45,593 bases of DNA from Ruminococcus sp. (GCA_023665555.1 JAMPDR010000009.1:1-45593); one strand, 5' to 3'; numbered from the stretch's first letter, positions 8,597 through 18,406 are shown. Made by a program: numbers and translations. Notes: generated from the letters alone by a model not told the origin.

Positions 8597-9238
8597 TCAT
8601 TCACTTTGCTTGTTGCTTTTAACCAGAAAATAAGCAAACACATAGGTCAGGATGCATACGCATTGCAAAATTCCGCATGGAAGAAATATGTATCCGAAGT
8701 TCTGCACCGGGAACGAGCAATATAGCGAACTTCCTATTGACCATATAATTGCCGAAACGCACATGCACTGATATCTGAACTTCCACCACATTGAGGCAAA
8801 AACAGTTATAACAATAGCTGCCGCCGGTGTTGCATATACGAATGAGCGCCAAGCAAAATCAGATGTAACAGATATATTTTTCAGAACGAAAAACACTATT
8901 GAGGCAATAAAATAAACACCTATAGTTGAAATAATCGGTATAAAAGTTTGCTTCGGCTGAGAAGAAAAAATACGCTCTTTTTTTGGCTTCTGTTCTTTGG
9001 TATTGTTTGATTCTTTAACAGTTTGTCCGAGAAGTTCGTCAGCCGATACATTGAAAAGTTCCGCTATTTTAAAGACTGTGTAGGTGTCCGGTATGCTTTC
9101 GCCGCGCTCCCATTTTGAAATGGCTTTGTCACTGTAGTTTAAGTCCTGCGCAAGCTGAATTTGGGTTATACCCTTTTCTCGACGCAGTCTGCAAATATTT
9201 TCGCCGAAGCTTTTTTTGAAATCGAGTTCATCAGTCAT
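8597..9238 (-). CDS. Xre-family HTH regulator with four-helix membrane domain
   Basis: This is a 213-residue protein. The ATG at 9238 lies seven bases after AAGGAAG; longer in-frame starts have no ribosome site. Residues 5-65 form an Xre/Cro helix-turn-helix (ENICRLRREKGITQIQLAQ, then YSDKAISKWERGESIPD). After a basic linker come four hydrophobic segments (from about residue 100 to 207). Membrane-bound HTH regulators of this kind in Firmicutes are thought to sense envelope or small-molecule cues; the signal and targets are not evident here. It is a single gene with its own terminator. Confidence 0.85.
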   Translation of the reverse strand: MTDELDFKKSFGENICRLRREKGITQIQLAQDLNYSDKAISKWERGESIPDTYTVFKIAELFNVSADELLGQTVKESNNTKEQKPKKERIFSSQPKQTFIPIISTIGVYFIASIVFFVLKNISVTSDFAWRSFVYATPAAAIVITVFASMWWKFRYQCMCVSAIIWSIGSSLYCSFPVQNFGYIFLPCGILQCVCILTYVFAYFLVKSNKQSE

Positions 9239-9410
9239 AAGTTCACTTCCTTGTACGATCCACAAGTTTGATATAATGAAACAATATTACTTCATGCCAA
9301 TCATTATACTGAAATGAGAATCGTTTTTCAACAAGTGTAACTTAAATTTAATAATTTATTTGGCGAGATATGTCGCACGATACTCCGCAGATTTTAATTA
9401 GGAACTTTTG

Positions 9411-9656
9411 AGAATGAGGAGTTTTTGGGAATGAGGAATTAGGAATGAGGAGTTAGGAACGAAGGTTGCGGGGAAAACAGCAATAACAGTTAGATTTTTA
9501 ACCGCAAAGATAGATAGCAATTATTTTATAACTTGTTATTATAATAAATCTCTAACTGCCGAATACAATTTAATTTCGCGGACAAATGATTTAAGATCGA
9601 TTACTGATTTATCCGCGACCATAACTCCTCACTCCTCATTCCTAATTCCTCATTAT
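9411..9656. repeat. Complete family B inverted-repeat element (MITE-like)
   Basis: About 245 bases are bounded by inverted ends of GAATGAGGAATTAGGAATG type on the left and TCCTAATTCCTCATT on the right. The interior contains ACCGCAAAGATAGATAG and TTTAATTTCGCGGAC. The same interior returns in reverse at 45431-45593 and in part at 35552-35776 and 13487-13610. There is no open frame of note. It ends four bases from the stop of the penicillin-binding protein gene. Confidence 0.75.
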
Positions 9657-9659
9657 CAA

Positions 9660-11249
9660 CTACTGTTGCATAACAATTCCCTCACAGATCTTCTTGAATA
9701 TCGGTGCGCAGTCTGAACTTCCGCTTTCGCCGTTTTCATTGAGAATAACAACAATATAATGCGGATTGTCCGCGGGATAAAATCCTGCAAACCATGTTCG
9801 GCATATCTCTGTACCGTCCTGATATATTCCGCTTTGCGCTGTGCCTGTTTTGCCTGCAAGCTTCACAACTGAACTTTTGGCTTTCTTTGCGTTGCCGTTT
9901 TCAACAACACTTGAAAGCATTTCCCGGATTGCTGTCACGGTCTTATCTGAAAATATTTTTCTCGTTTGCGGTGAGGATTCCGTTTTAACCAGTCCGCTTG
10001 AGTTTGCCATGCCGTATATCACTGTTGGTTTAACATAGTTGCCTGTTGCAAGCGCATGATATGCAATCAGCATTTGAATTGGTGTTGCAAGAAGTTTTCC
10101 CTGACCGAAAGAAAGGTTGGCTCTTTCACCCGGGTAAAGCAAATCGCTGTTTTGCGGAAGTGTTCCTTTGGCGGCGATAATTGACTGCGCAATTTCAGTT
10201 GTGCTTGAAAACCCCAAACTGCGGCATACTTCAAGCAGATAGTCGGCATCAATTTGTTCAAGTAGGTTGATGAAATAGGTGTTGCATGAATTTTCAAGAG
10301 CCTGTGTCATATTTTCCTTGCCGTGTTTTTTGTCGGAATAACACTTGAATGTTACATCGCCGACCGTAACAGAACCTTTACATTCATAGGTGAAATCTTT
10401 GCTTATTCCGCTTTCAAGCGCTGCGGCGGCAACAAGCGGCTTGAAAATTGAACCGACACTGTAGCTTTGCAGTGATTTATTGATAAGCGGCGAATTCTCC
10501 TCGTTAAGGCTTTGTGCAACATTGCTTTGGCTGTAGGTCGGAACACTTGCCATTGCGTGAATTTCGCCGGTGTCAACATGCATAACAAGTGCACATCCGG
10601 ATTTTATTTTGCTCTCACTCAACGCGGACTCAACCGTGCGCTGAATATTTTTGTCAATGGATAGCACAACTCCTGCCTTTGAGTTAAAGTTGTTATCATT
10701 GATAACCTTGTCAAGACCTATCAATGCGCGTCCTGTTGCATCGACCTCGAATGATACGCTAAGCGTTCCGCTGTTTTGTTTGAGATATTCATTATATGCC
10801 TTTTCAATTCCCGAAAGTCCGTTTTGACCCGTTGAATCAAGATATCCCACAAGGTGTACGGCGAGTCCGTTTTGGTTGTACCTGATGGGTATGGAAAAGG
10901 TGCGGATAAGTTCGCTGTTGTATTCACGGTCAGTTTCCAGTGCTAACGGCTTTCCGCTTGAAATTTTTTCTTGTGCTTCCTCTTCGCCGTATTTTTCACT
11001 CAGAAGGGTAAAAGCGGCAGATGAAGGTGTCACAGCGGCAATCAATCTTTCTGTTTCATCAACAAGCAGGTTGAGGTTGCGGTCATATATTTTACCGCGC
11101 GATGAACCGATATCAATTGTTTTTGTGTGAGCGGATTTTGCGGCATCCGAATACATCGTGTTATTTATATCAATAATTTTAAGTATAAGTCCCATGAAAC
11201 AAAACGTAATTGCAATGTAAAGGGCAGCAATTCTGCTTCTCATTTTCAT
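9660..11249 (-). CDS. Class B penicillin-binding protein (transpeptidase)
   Basis: The protein is about 529 residues. An in-frame ATG at 11282 would add 11 residues but has no ribosome site. An N-terminal membrane anchor (AALYIAITFCFMGLILKII) is followed by the dimerisation domain and a transpeptidase domain. The active-site SxxK reads SIFK at about residue 266, SxN reads SCN at about 320 and KTGT lies at about 462. It cross-links peptidoglycan at the outer membrane face. Class B enzymes of this length act in elongation, division or spore cortex formation. No shape-determining or division genes adjoin it, so the role is open; a SpoVD/PbpA-like function is possible. Confidence 0.9.
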   Translation of the reverse strand: MKMRSRIAALYIAITFCFMGLILKIIDINNTMYSDAAKSAHTKTIDIGSSRGKIYDRNLNLLVDETERLIAAVTPSSAAFTLLSEKYGEEEAQEKISSGKPLALETDREYNSELIRTFSIPIRYNQNGLAVHLVGYLDSTGQNGLSGIEKAYNEYLKQNSGTLSVSFEVDATGRALIGLDKVINDNNFNSKAGVVLSIDKNIQRTVESALSESKIKSGCALVMHVDTGEIHAMASVPTYSQSNVAQSLNEENSPLINKSLQSYSVGSIFKPLVAAAALESGISKDFTYECKGSVTVGDVTFKCYSDKKHGKENMTQALENSCNTYFINLLEQIDADYLLEVCRSLGFSSTTEIAQSIIAAKGTLPQNSDLLYPGERANLSFGQGKLLATPIQMLIAYHALATGNYVKPTVIYGMANSSGLVKTESSPQTRKIFSDKTVTAIREMLSSVVENGNAKKAKSSVVKLAGKTGTAQSGIYQDGTEICRTWFAGFYPADNPHYIVVILNENGESGSSDCAPIFKKICEGIVMQQ

Positions 11250-11375
11250 CACCGTATTTCTAAATATTATCGTCATGTGCATATATTATTGCGTGACTGA
11301 TTTTAGTGTTTGTATTGTTAAATCAACAATTCTGACACCTGAAAGAAAATTTTTGCCATTATTTTCAAAAAAGGC

Positions 11376-11403
11376 TTGATTTTTCTATTTTTTTGACTAC
11401 AAT
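11376..11403 (+). promoter_or_regulatory. Sigma-A-type promoter of groES-groEL
   Basis: TTGATT at 11376-11381 and TACAAT at 11398-11403 with a 16-base spacer. The start of transcription would fall inside the CIRCE operator. Confidence 0.65.
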
Positions 11404-11408
11404 ATATT

Positions 11409-11435
11409 TTAGCACTCAAACAAAGAGAGTGCTAA
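11409..11435 (+). promoter_or_regulatory. CIRCE operator for HrcA
   Basis: A perfect TTAGCACTC, nine bases, GAGTGCTAA. This is the conserved site where the repressor HrcA binds to shut off chaperone genes without heat stress. It lies 34 bases before groES. The hrcA gene is not in the window. Confidence 0.97.
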
Positions 11436-11468
11436 AAATTAGCATATTAATATTAGGAGGATAAATTT

Positions 11469-11753
11469 ATGACCATTAAACCACTTCTTGACAGAGTTGT
11501 TCTTAAGGCAACAGAAATTGAAGAAACAACAAAGAGCGGATTCATTCTCACAAGTGCATCCCAGGAGAAACCGCAGTTTTCTCAGGTAGTTGCCGTAGGA
11601 CCCGGCGGAATTGTTGACGGCAAGGAAGTTGAAATGTACGTCAAAGTCGGCGATAAAGTAATCACAGGCAAATATTCGGGCACTGAAGTTAAACTCGACG
11701 GTGAGGAATATACAATCGTACGTCAAAGCGATATCCTCGCAGTTGTTGAATAA
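11469..11753 (+). CDS. groES: Co-chaperonin GroES
   Basis: GroES forms the heptameric lid of the GroEL folding chamber. The 94-residue length is standard. The family opening TIKPLLDRVVLKATEIEETT and the mobile-loop region (TKSGFILTSASQEKP) are present, as is the late EVKLDGEEYTIVRQSDILAV. The start follows TAGGAGG by eight bases. CIRCE and the promoter lie upstream and groEL begins 21 bases downstream, so the pair is a heat-shock operon under HrcA. Confidence 0.98.
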   Translation: MTIKPLLDRVVLKATEIEETTKSGFILTSASQEKPQFSQVVAVGPGGIVDGKEVEMYVKVGDKVITGKYSGTEVKLDGEEYTIVRQSDILAVVE

Positions 11754-11768
11754 TTAATTCGGAGGTAA

Positions 11769-13415
<1,647 letters not shown>

Positions 13416-13445
13416 GTAATAAGTAAAAGCGAATAGATAATAAGT

Positions 13446-13486
13446 AACCACCGTTAGGCGCAGATGCTTGGCGGTGGTATTTTTTA
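13446..13486 (+). terminator. Intrinsic terminator after groEL
   Basis: ACCACCG pairs with CGGTGGT and is followed by ATTTTTT. It closes the groES-groEL operon. Confidence 0.75.
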
Positions 13487-13610
13487 ATGAGAAATTAGGA
13501 GTGAGAAATGAGAAGTTATGGTTGCGGATAAGATAGCAACAAACGATAGCTTTTCAACCGCAAAATATAGATAGAAGCAGATTAATAGATTGTTTATTAT
13601 AGTGATAAAA
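13487..13610. repeat. Partial family B element
   Basis: The left end (GAGAAATTAGGAGTGAG) and the inner CTTTTCAACCGCAAAATATA match family B. The right half is missing; the sequence runs straight into the terminator of the next minus-strand gene. Confidence 0.6.
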
Positions 13611-13650
13611 CCGTTTTCAATGAATATAACGTCCATTGAAAGCGGCTGAT
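13607..13650 (-). terminator. Intrinsic terminator of the minus-strand unknown gene
   Basis: CCGCTTTCAATG and CATTGAAAACGG pair on the minus strand and are followed by TTTTATC, right after the stop at 13653. Confidence 0.7.
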
Positions 13651-13652
13651 TT

Positions 13653-14177
13653 TTATTTCCACTGAACCTCAAGTTGTTCATAGTCCTCCATATACAGCAC
13701 TGCATTGTCCAAACCGGTTGAGCCGTATTTATATGGCTCTTTGTTTGAATCCGCAGCACAAAGCCACATGCTTTTGACATAAGTGCCGACAACAAGTTTT
13801 ACAAGTTCTTCATTATATTCTTCGCCATATTCCTTAATAAGGTCAATATCAACATATGCGGTAAATTCATTGGCATGACTGTTGATATTAAAGCTGTCGC
13901 TGTATACTTCAACGTTATACATTTGTGGATCTCCGCCCTCAATCGGACCGTACATATAGCTTTTGTCGTCGTACTTTCTCAAGTCGGTAAATCTCTTTTT
14001 TACTGTTCCGCTGATTTCAACATGAGCAACATCATCTTTGATTTCGCCTGAGATTGTTGTCACGTTGAAAATAAGTTTATGGTATACCGATTGGCAAAAG
14101 CTGATACTTGTTGGAACGGTAACAAGTATCAGAATAAATAAAGCAATTAAGGTTGCTGAAAATTTTTTTCTTGTCAT
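13653..14177 (-). CDS. Membrane-anchored or secreted protein of unknown function
   Basis: I do not recognise this 174-residue protein. Residues 1-30 are basic (MTRKKF) and then hydrophobic (ATLIALFILILVTVPTSISF), so it is anchored or secreted. The rest is a soluble, tyrosine- and acid-rich domain with beta-strand-like alternation (VAHVEISGTVKKRF, then FTAYVDIDLIKEYGEEYNEE). It ends with LEVQWK. A ribosome site (AAAGGATG) precedes the ATG. It has its own terminator and no obvious partner, and it faces the CotJC-like gene divergently. Confidence 0.65.
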   Translation of the reverse strand: MTRKKFSATLIALFILILVTVPTSISFCQSVYHKLIFNVTTISGEIKDDVAHVEISGTVKKRFTDLRKYDDKSYMYGPIEGGDPQMYNVEVYSDSFNINSHANEFTAYVDIDLIKEYGEEYNEELVKLVVGTYVKSMWLCAADSNKEPYKYGSTGLDNAVLYMEDYEQLEVQWK

Positions 14178-14316
14178 AAAATCATCCTTTACTTTTTGGC
14201 ATTATTATAAAGCAAAGGCGGTTGCAAGTTATTAAGATTTTCTTACATATGTATATTCTTTTTAAACGTTGCCAAGAATGAAACTGATAAATTACAAAAC
14301 AAGTGAGGTTTCATTT

Positions 14317-14985
14317 ATGTTCAAGCACGAAAAGCAATTGTTTCATCCGGTGGAAATTGAAAGACCAAACCCGCAGTATGCAGCACTTTTGCAGGAACAG
14401 CTAGGCGGCGCAAACGGTGAACTTAAAGCGGCAATGCAGTATATGTCGCAAAGTTTCAGAATCAAAGACCCTGAAATTAAAGACTTGTTCCTTGATATAG
14501 CGGCAGAAGAGTTGGGCCATATGGAAATGGTGGCTCAAACCATAAATCTTTTAAACGGGCATGATGTTGATGCCGAAAGCGTTCCTGCCGGTGAAATTCA
14601 GTCGCATGTGATTTTGGGATTGAATCCGGGTCTTATTAACGCTTCAGGTTATTCGTGGACGGCGGATTATGTGACCGTAACAGGTGACTTGTGTGCTGAT
14701 TTGCTGTCCAATATTGCGTCGGAACAGAGAGCCAAGGTTGTGTATGAATATCTCTATAGACAAATTGATGATAAAAAAGTAAAAGAAACAATTGATTTTC
14801 TTCTTAATCGTGAAGAAGCTCACAATGCCATGTTCCGTGAGGCATTCAATAAGGTTCAGAACAGCGGTTCAAATCAGGACTTCGGAACAACGAAGGCGGC
14901 AAGAATGTATTTCAGCATGTCAGAACCGTCACCGCAGGATGACAGTTTTTCTGATACCAAAGTTACACCGCCGTCATTTAATTAA
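14317..14985 (+). CDS. Manganese catalase / CotJC-family protein
   Basis: This is a 222-residue ferritin-like protein. ATG 14317 is preferred because it follows GAGG and opens FKHEKQLFHPVEIERPNPQY like CotJC; an upstream TTG would add 16 unlike residues. The dimetal ligands expected for the family are all visible: E in GELKAAMQY, E and H in AAEELGHMEM, E in SEQRAKVVYE, and E and H in REEAHNAMF. Members destroy hydrogen peroxide or, as CotJC, sit in the inner spore coat. No cotJA/cotJB genes adjoin, so a catalase role in oxidative defence is equally possible. Confidence 0.88.
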   Translation: MFKHEKQLFHPVEIERPNPQYAALLQEQLGGANGELKAAMQYMSQSFRIKDPEIKDLFLDIAAEELGHMEMVAQTINLLNGHDVDAESVPAGEIQSHVILGLNPGLINASGYSWTADYVTVTGDLCADLLSNIASEQRAKVVYEYLYRQIDDKKVKETIDFLLNREEAHNAMFREAFNKVQNSGSNQDFGTTKAARMYFSMSEPSPQDDSFSDTKVTPPSFN

Positions 14986-14991
14986 ACGTTG

Positions 14992-15036
14992 ATAAAAAAA
15001 GAATCTCAGCCGTCTTTTAACAGATGGTTGAGGTTC
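14992..15036 (-). terminator. Intrinsic terminator, mainly for the minus-strand methyltransferase
   Basis: AACCTCAACCATCTG pairs with CGGCTGAGATT on the minus strand and is followed by CTTTTTTTATC. The hairpin also follows the CotJC-like gene on the plus strand, so it may serve both. Confidence 0.65.
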
Positions 15037-15043
15037 CCTTATT

Positions 15044-15856
15044 TTATTTCCCATACACGCACAGCAAAAACTCAATTGTCGTTTCAAGCGTATCAAGCAT
15101 ATCAAGTTTTGCCCTGTCAACCGGACTTGTGCGGTAATAATACGGTGTCATTTGAAACAGACTTTGTATATCATCATTTGAAGTGAGTTGGATTTTGTCG
15201 CTGACTTTGATTTTGTTGGTGAGTTTGAGCATTGTTGTTTCGGGCGGTTTTTCGTCGTTTTTATATGGTTTGTCATACACTGCCTGCTTTAATTCGAACA
15301 GATGATTTTCACCCGGAATTACAGAAATCAGGTTGCCGTCTGACTTGAGTATACGCGAAAATTCACTTTCATGAAACGGGGCAAACAGATGAAAGGCGAT
15401 GTCAATACTGTTTGATTTAATCGGAATATGTGACAGGTTAGCCACAAAGAACAATGCATCTAACTTGCGTTTTGCGGCGAGCCTTACCATCTCTTTTGAA
15501 ATATCAAATCCTAAAAGTGTACCCGATACTTTTTCAAGAACCTTTTTGCTGTAATATCCCTCACCGCAGCAAATGTCAAGCATTGCGGGATTTACTTTTT
15601 TCAGCGACAGGATATGCTCCGTCAGTGCGTCAGCAAGTGCAGAGAAATATTCTTTACCCAGAAACGCTTGACGAGAACGCGCCATATCCTTGTTGTCACC
15701 GATGAGATTGCCGCTTTTGTGCTTGCCGACAAGCATGTTTACATAACCCTCTTTAGCTTTGTCAAAGCAGTGACCGTTTGTGCATTTAAGGCTGCTGCCG
15801 ATGTCATCAAGGTTTTCAGAACAGACAGGGCAGATGATTATATTTTCAGTATTCAT
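15044..15856 (-). CDS. RlmA-type 23S rRNA (guanine-N1) methyltransferase
   Basis: The 270 residues start at 15856, five bases after AAAAGGTG; a longer frame upstream has no ribosome site. The N terminus has the RlmA zinc finger (CPVC, later C and H around TNGHCFDKAKEGYVNML). It is followed by RSRQAFLGKEYF and a Rossmann SAM site (MLDICCGEGYYSKKVL, LLGFDISKEMVRLA). RlmA enzymes methylate G745 or G748 of 23S rRNA; the Gram-positive G748 form (TlrB/RlmAII) can affect tylosin sensitivity. Which base this one modifies cannot be read from sequence. Confidence 0.87.
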   Translation of the reverse strand: MNTENIIICPVCSENLDDIGSSLKCTNGHCFDKAKEGYVNMLVGKHKSGNLIGDNKDMARSRQAFLGKEYFSALADALTEHILSLKKVNPAMLDICCGEGYYSKKVLEKVSGTLLGFDISKEMVRLAAKRKLDALFFVANLSHIPIKSNSIDIAFHLFAPFHESEFSRILKSDGNLISVIPGENHLFELKQAVYDKPYKNDEKPPETTMLKLTNKIKVSDKIQLTSNDDIQSLFQMTPYYYRTSPVDRAKLDMLDTLETTIEFLLCVYGK

Positions 15857-16040
15857 AAATTCACCTTTTTGTTGAAATAAACTCATTTTTATGTTAACAT
15901 ATAGTATACTTGAAATGAAGAGAACAGTCAAATGTTTTTAGATGTGAGGAAGAGTCCGCAGCGAGGATTTATTATTTGCCATGTGTTTCCCCGCTCTTTG
16001 GATACTCTTAATTGTGCCAAGATAGCAGTGTGAAAATTTA

Positions 16041-16123
16041 GAAGGAGGCGGCGATACGGACACTCAGATGAAATATTTCATCTCTATTTGAAAGATAATC
16101 CGTATCGCATGGTGATTACCATG
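16041..16123 (+). promoter_or_regulatory. Structured SD-stem-AUG leader of ybaK
   Basis: AAGGAGG at 16042-16048 is followed by a perfect 10-bp stem: GCGATACGGA at 16051-16060 pairs with TCCGTATCGC at 16099-16108. An ATG follows at once (16109), and another at 16121. The loop contains an inner palindrome (AGATGAAAT/ATTTCATCT, 16066-16083) and an in-frame short frame of seven codons. The same layout, with wobble-conserving changes, lies ahead of cas6 at 17626-17689. Confidence 0.6.
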
Positions 16124-16603
16124 TCAAAAGAAAAAGCAGTCAAGACTAATGCAATGCGTATTCTTGATAAAAAGAAAATTCCATATAAAGTGAATTATTA
16201 TGAATGTGATGAATTTATCGACGGTGTGCATATTGCAGACAAGCTGTCACAGCCTTATGAGATATCGTTCAAGACGCTTGTAACGGTCGGCAAAAGCGGC
16301 GAACACTTTGTTTTTGTAGTTCCTGTTGATAAGGAAATCGACATGAAAAAGGCTGCAAAAGCAGTCGGTGAAAAGAATATTGAAATGTTGCACGTCAAGG
16401 ATATCAAGGCTGTTACGGGATATATCCGTGGCGGTTGTACTTCAATCGGCATGAAAAAGAATTTCAAAACCGTCATTGATGCGTCAGTTCTTCGTTTTGA
16501 TGAGGTAATAGTCAGTGGCGGTGCTCTCGGTGTTCAGCTTATGCTTTCGCCCGAAAACCTGATTAAATCAACAAATGCAATCACTGATAACATTGTTAAA
16601 TAA
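16121..16603 (+). CDS. ybaK: Cys-tRNA(Pro)/Cys-tRNA deacylase YbaK
   Basis: YbaK hydrolyses cysteine mischarged on tRNA-Pro, a proofreading step in the cytoplasm. The 160-residue length, the opening KTNAMRILDKKKIPYKVNYY and the hallmark YIRGGCTSIGMKK (substrate pocket) fit the YbaK/EbsC branch. ATG 16121 gives the usual MSKEK start; an earlier ATG at 16109 and a TTG at 16088 are in frame. It is followed 12 bases later by a DUF1836 gene. The ribosome site is 72 bases upstream, bridged by the leader hairpin, which is unusual. Confidence 0.92.
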   Translation: MSKEKAVKTNAMRILDKKKIPYKVNYYECDEFIDGVHIADKLSQPYEISFKTLVTVGKSGEHFVFVVPVDKEIDMKKAAKAVGEKNIEMLHVKDIKAVTGYIRGGCTSIGMKKNFKTVIDASVLRFDEVIVSGGALGVQLMLSPENLIKSTNAITDNIVK

Positions 16604-16615
16604 GGAGGTATATCC

Positions 16616-17197
16616 ATGTTAGAAAATATTCCCGGCACTCAACTTGAATTTGAAGAGGGCTTTGAGAAAAAAGCCTTTGCTGTTCTCACACCTTTGCTTT
16701 CGGTCACAAGAGGACTGACACTCGGTCAGATAAGCGAAGTTACGGGACTCCAAGGTTCAACGATACAAAACTGGATAAAGCGCGGATGGGTGTCAAACCC
16801 GAAAAATAAACGTTATGCAGAAAGACAGGTTGCACGCATTATCATTATAAACATGCTCAAACCGTGTTTGCAGCTTGAACAGATAATCGACCTTATGGCA
16901 TATGTGAACGGCAGTGTTGAAGATGATTCTGACGATATTATTTCAGACAGACAGCTGTTCAACATCCTTTGTTACATAATCTATCTTGCCGACAAGGCTC
17001 AATCTTTTGACAAGCAGGAGATAAAGGAACTTATTGCCGATGCGTTAAAAGATTATGAAGGTCCTGCCGCAGATTCAAAAGAAAGGCTTTCACAGGCACT
17101 GCTTGTTATGACGCTTGCATATCTTTCGGCAAAAATCCAAGCTGATGCAGAGAGAGAACTGACGAAGATAAATTATGATTCGCACCACGAAAACTAA
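16616..17197 (+). CDS. DUF1836 helix-turn-helix protein
   Basis: This is a 193-residue protein of the DUF1836 family, common in clostridia and lactobacilli. A MerR-like DNA-binding region covers about residues 35-85 (LTLGQISEVTGLQGSTIQNWIKRGWV, shown in part; then NKRYAERQVARIIIINML). The C-terminal half is helical (LFNILCYIIYLADK). No ligand or target is known. It shares a short gap with ybaK and a clear AAGGAGG site, so the two are probably co-transcribed. No terminator separates it from the RNA locus that follows. Confidence 0.8.
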   Translation: MLENIPGTQLEFEEGFEKKAFAVLTPLLSVTRGLTLGQISEVTGLQGSTIQNWIKRGWVSNPKNKRYAERQVARIIIINMLKPCLQLEQIIDLMAYVNGSVEDDSDDIISDRQLFNILCYIIYLADKAQSFDKQEIKELIADALKDYEGPAADSKERLSQALLVMTLAYLSAKIQADAERELTKINYDSHHEN

Positions 17198-17236
17198 CGT
17201 TTTTCGATATGATATATTAAAAAATCACTACTGTGT

Positions 17237-17267
17237 TTGACATAGTGATGAGATGTATACATAAAAT
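17237..17267 (+). promoter_or_regulatory. Promoter of a small RNA related to the type I antitoxin RNA
   Basis: TTGACA at 17237-17242 with an AT-rich -10 region (ATAAAAT at 17261-17267). The region from TTGACA through GATACCGCAATAAGCGGC aligns with the antitoxin promoter and RNA start at 43131-43190. Confidence 0.5.
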
Positions 17268-17269
17268 AA

Positions 17270-17360
17270 TAATAACGTAGGTGATACCGCAATAAGCGGC
17301 TACATCCTCAGTGGTTTAAATAACCGCCCCAGTTCACAAATCCGGGCGGTTATTTCTTTT
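17270..17360 (+). ncRNA. Putative small RNA, orphan relative of the antitoxin RNA at 43166
   Basis: The predicted RNA of about 85 bases starts near TAGGTGATACCGC and ends in a strong terminator (AATAACCGCCC with GGGCGGTTATT, 17319-17360). The 5' part CCGCAATAAGCGGC resembles the RNA at 43166-43256. No hydrophobic toxin frame is found on the opposite strand here, so it may be an orphan antitoxin or a stand-alone regulator. Confidence 0.4.
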
Positions 17361-17444
17361 TATTGTTTGTTTGGCAAAGTGCAATTACAACTTGTGCAAC
17401 TGCTTCTGAGGAAGTTTTTGTTAATACAGGGTGTGTTCTTATAC

Positions 17445-17475
17445 TTGACAAAAATAGAAATTTTTCATTTTATAT
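17445..17475 (+). promoter_or_regulatory. Possible promoter of cas6
   Basis: TTGACA at 17445-17450 and TTATAT at 17470-17475, with a long spacer of 19 bases. The transcript would carry a leader of about 200 bases. The region 17360-17620 holds no gene I can support. Confidence 0.4.
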
Positions 17476-17625
17476 AGACATTATTTTTCTTTTATGTTAA
17501 ACTAATTTAACAATATTATTAATTTTTGCACCTTTGTAAATCAGGATGAAAAAGTAATATTGGGATATCTATATATTTTTTTTAAGCACAGTTTTTTATT
17601 TATGGAGTTTTATTATAAAAAATAA

Positions 17626-17689
17626 AAGGAGAAAGCGGTACGGATGCTTAGATATGAGCGATAATCTGTATCGTATGACGATTACTATG
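17626..17689 (+). promoter_or_regulatory. Structured SD-stem-AUG leader of cas6
   Basis: AAGGAG at 17626-17631, three bases, then a 10-bp stem: GCGGTACGGA at 17635-17644 pairs with TCTGTATCGT at 17665-17674, with three G-U pairs. ATG follows immediately at 17675, and again at 17687. Compared with the ybaK leader the stem differs at three positions, all of which keep pairing, and both end GATAATC-YGTATCG-YATG-YGATTAC-YATG in pattern. Confidence 0.6.
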
Positions 17690-18406
17690 AAGTCAATTAC
17701 TGTTATGTTTTATCCGAAACATGATTTGGTTTTACCGCTGTCAAGGTTCGGCATTTTGCAAGGTGTTTTTTATAAATTGTTGTCGTTCGATCCTGCTTTA
17801 TCAACGGCAGTGCATGATGCCGCTAATGTTAATGAGCGGCAATTTAAATATTTTTGCTTTTCCGATATACAGGGAAGATTTAAGATCATAGGGAAAGACA
17901 TTGTTTACTCAGGAGATTTGACGTGGCAAATTCGTTCGGCAAATGATTATATTATCGATGTGATTTCCGCGGCATTGATGAAGCAACGAAAGTTTTCGAT
18001 AAATCACACTGATTGTTATTTGCTGGATCTTTGTGAAGAGCAGAGGAAGAGCATGTATTCTGTGAAGAATAAGATTGTTATGAATACACCAATCACCGTA
18101 TATGAAACAGATGCTGATGGTTACCGAATATTTTACAATCCGACACAGGAACGATTTTATACTGCGGTTGAGAATAATTTAAAAAGAAAGTACAATCAAT
18201 ACTGCGGCTTTGAACTGCCGGCTGATGTCTTGTTTAAAGCGGTATCGGAAAACAGTTTTAAAAAATGTGTTACGAGATATTCAGGCGGAATCATTGAGGC
18301 TTATTATGGTGAGTTTCTGCTTTCTGCACCTGAAAAGCTAATTGATTTTGCATATTATTGCGGCTTAGGTGCAAAGAATTCTCAGGGGTTCGGAACGATC
18401 CGTTGA
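17687..18406 (+). CDS. cas6: CRISPR-associated endoribonuclease Cas6
   Basis: Cas6 cuts the precursor crRNA within each repeat to leave the 8-base 5' tag. The protein is 239 residues from ATG 17687, which corresponds to the ybaK start in the shared leader; ATG 17654 or 17675 would add 11 or 4 residues. It begins SITVMFYPKHDLVLPLSRFG, a RAMP strand. It ends with the glycine-rich loop GLGAKNSQGFGTIR, diagnostic of the family. Candidate catalytic residues (a His or Tyr near the N terminus) cannot be fixed by eye. It is separated by 260 bases from the effector operon. Confidence 0.9.
   Translation: MKSITVMFYPKHDLVLPLSRFGILQGVFYKLLSFDPALSTAVHDAANVNERQFKYFCFSDIQGRFKIIGKDIVYSGDLTWQIRSANDYIIDVISAALMKQRKFSINHTDCYLLDLCEEQRKSMYSVKNKIVMNTPITVYETDADGYRIFYNPTQERFYTAVENNLKRKYNQYCGFELPADVLFKAVSENSFKKCVTRYSGGIIEAYYGEFLLSAPEKLIDFAYYCGLGAKNSQGFGTIR

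Noticed and set aside
17370-17450. Small minus-strand frame ending AVAQVVIALCQTNNKKK as a toxin opposite the orphan RNA
   Set aside because: No ribosome site, no hydrophobic helix of toxin length and no ATG; the frame is too weak to report.
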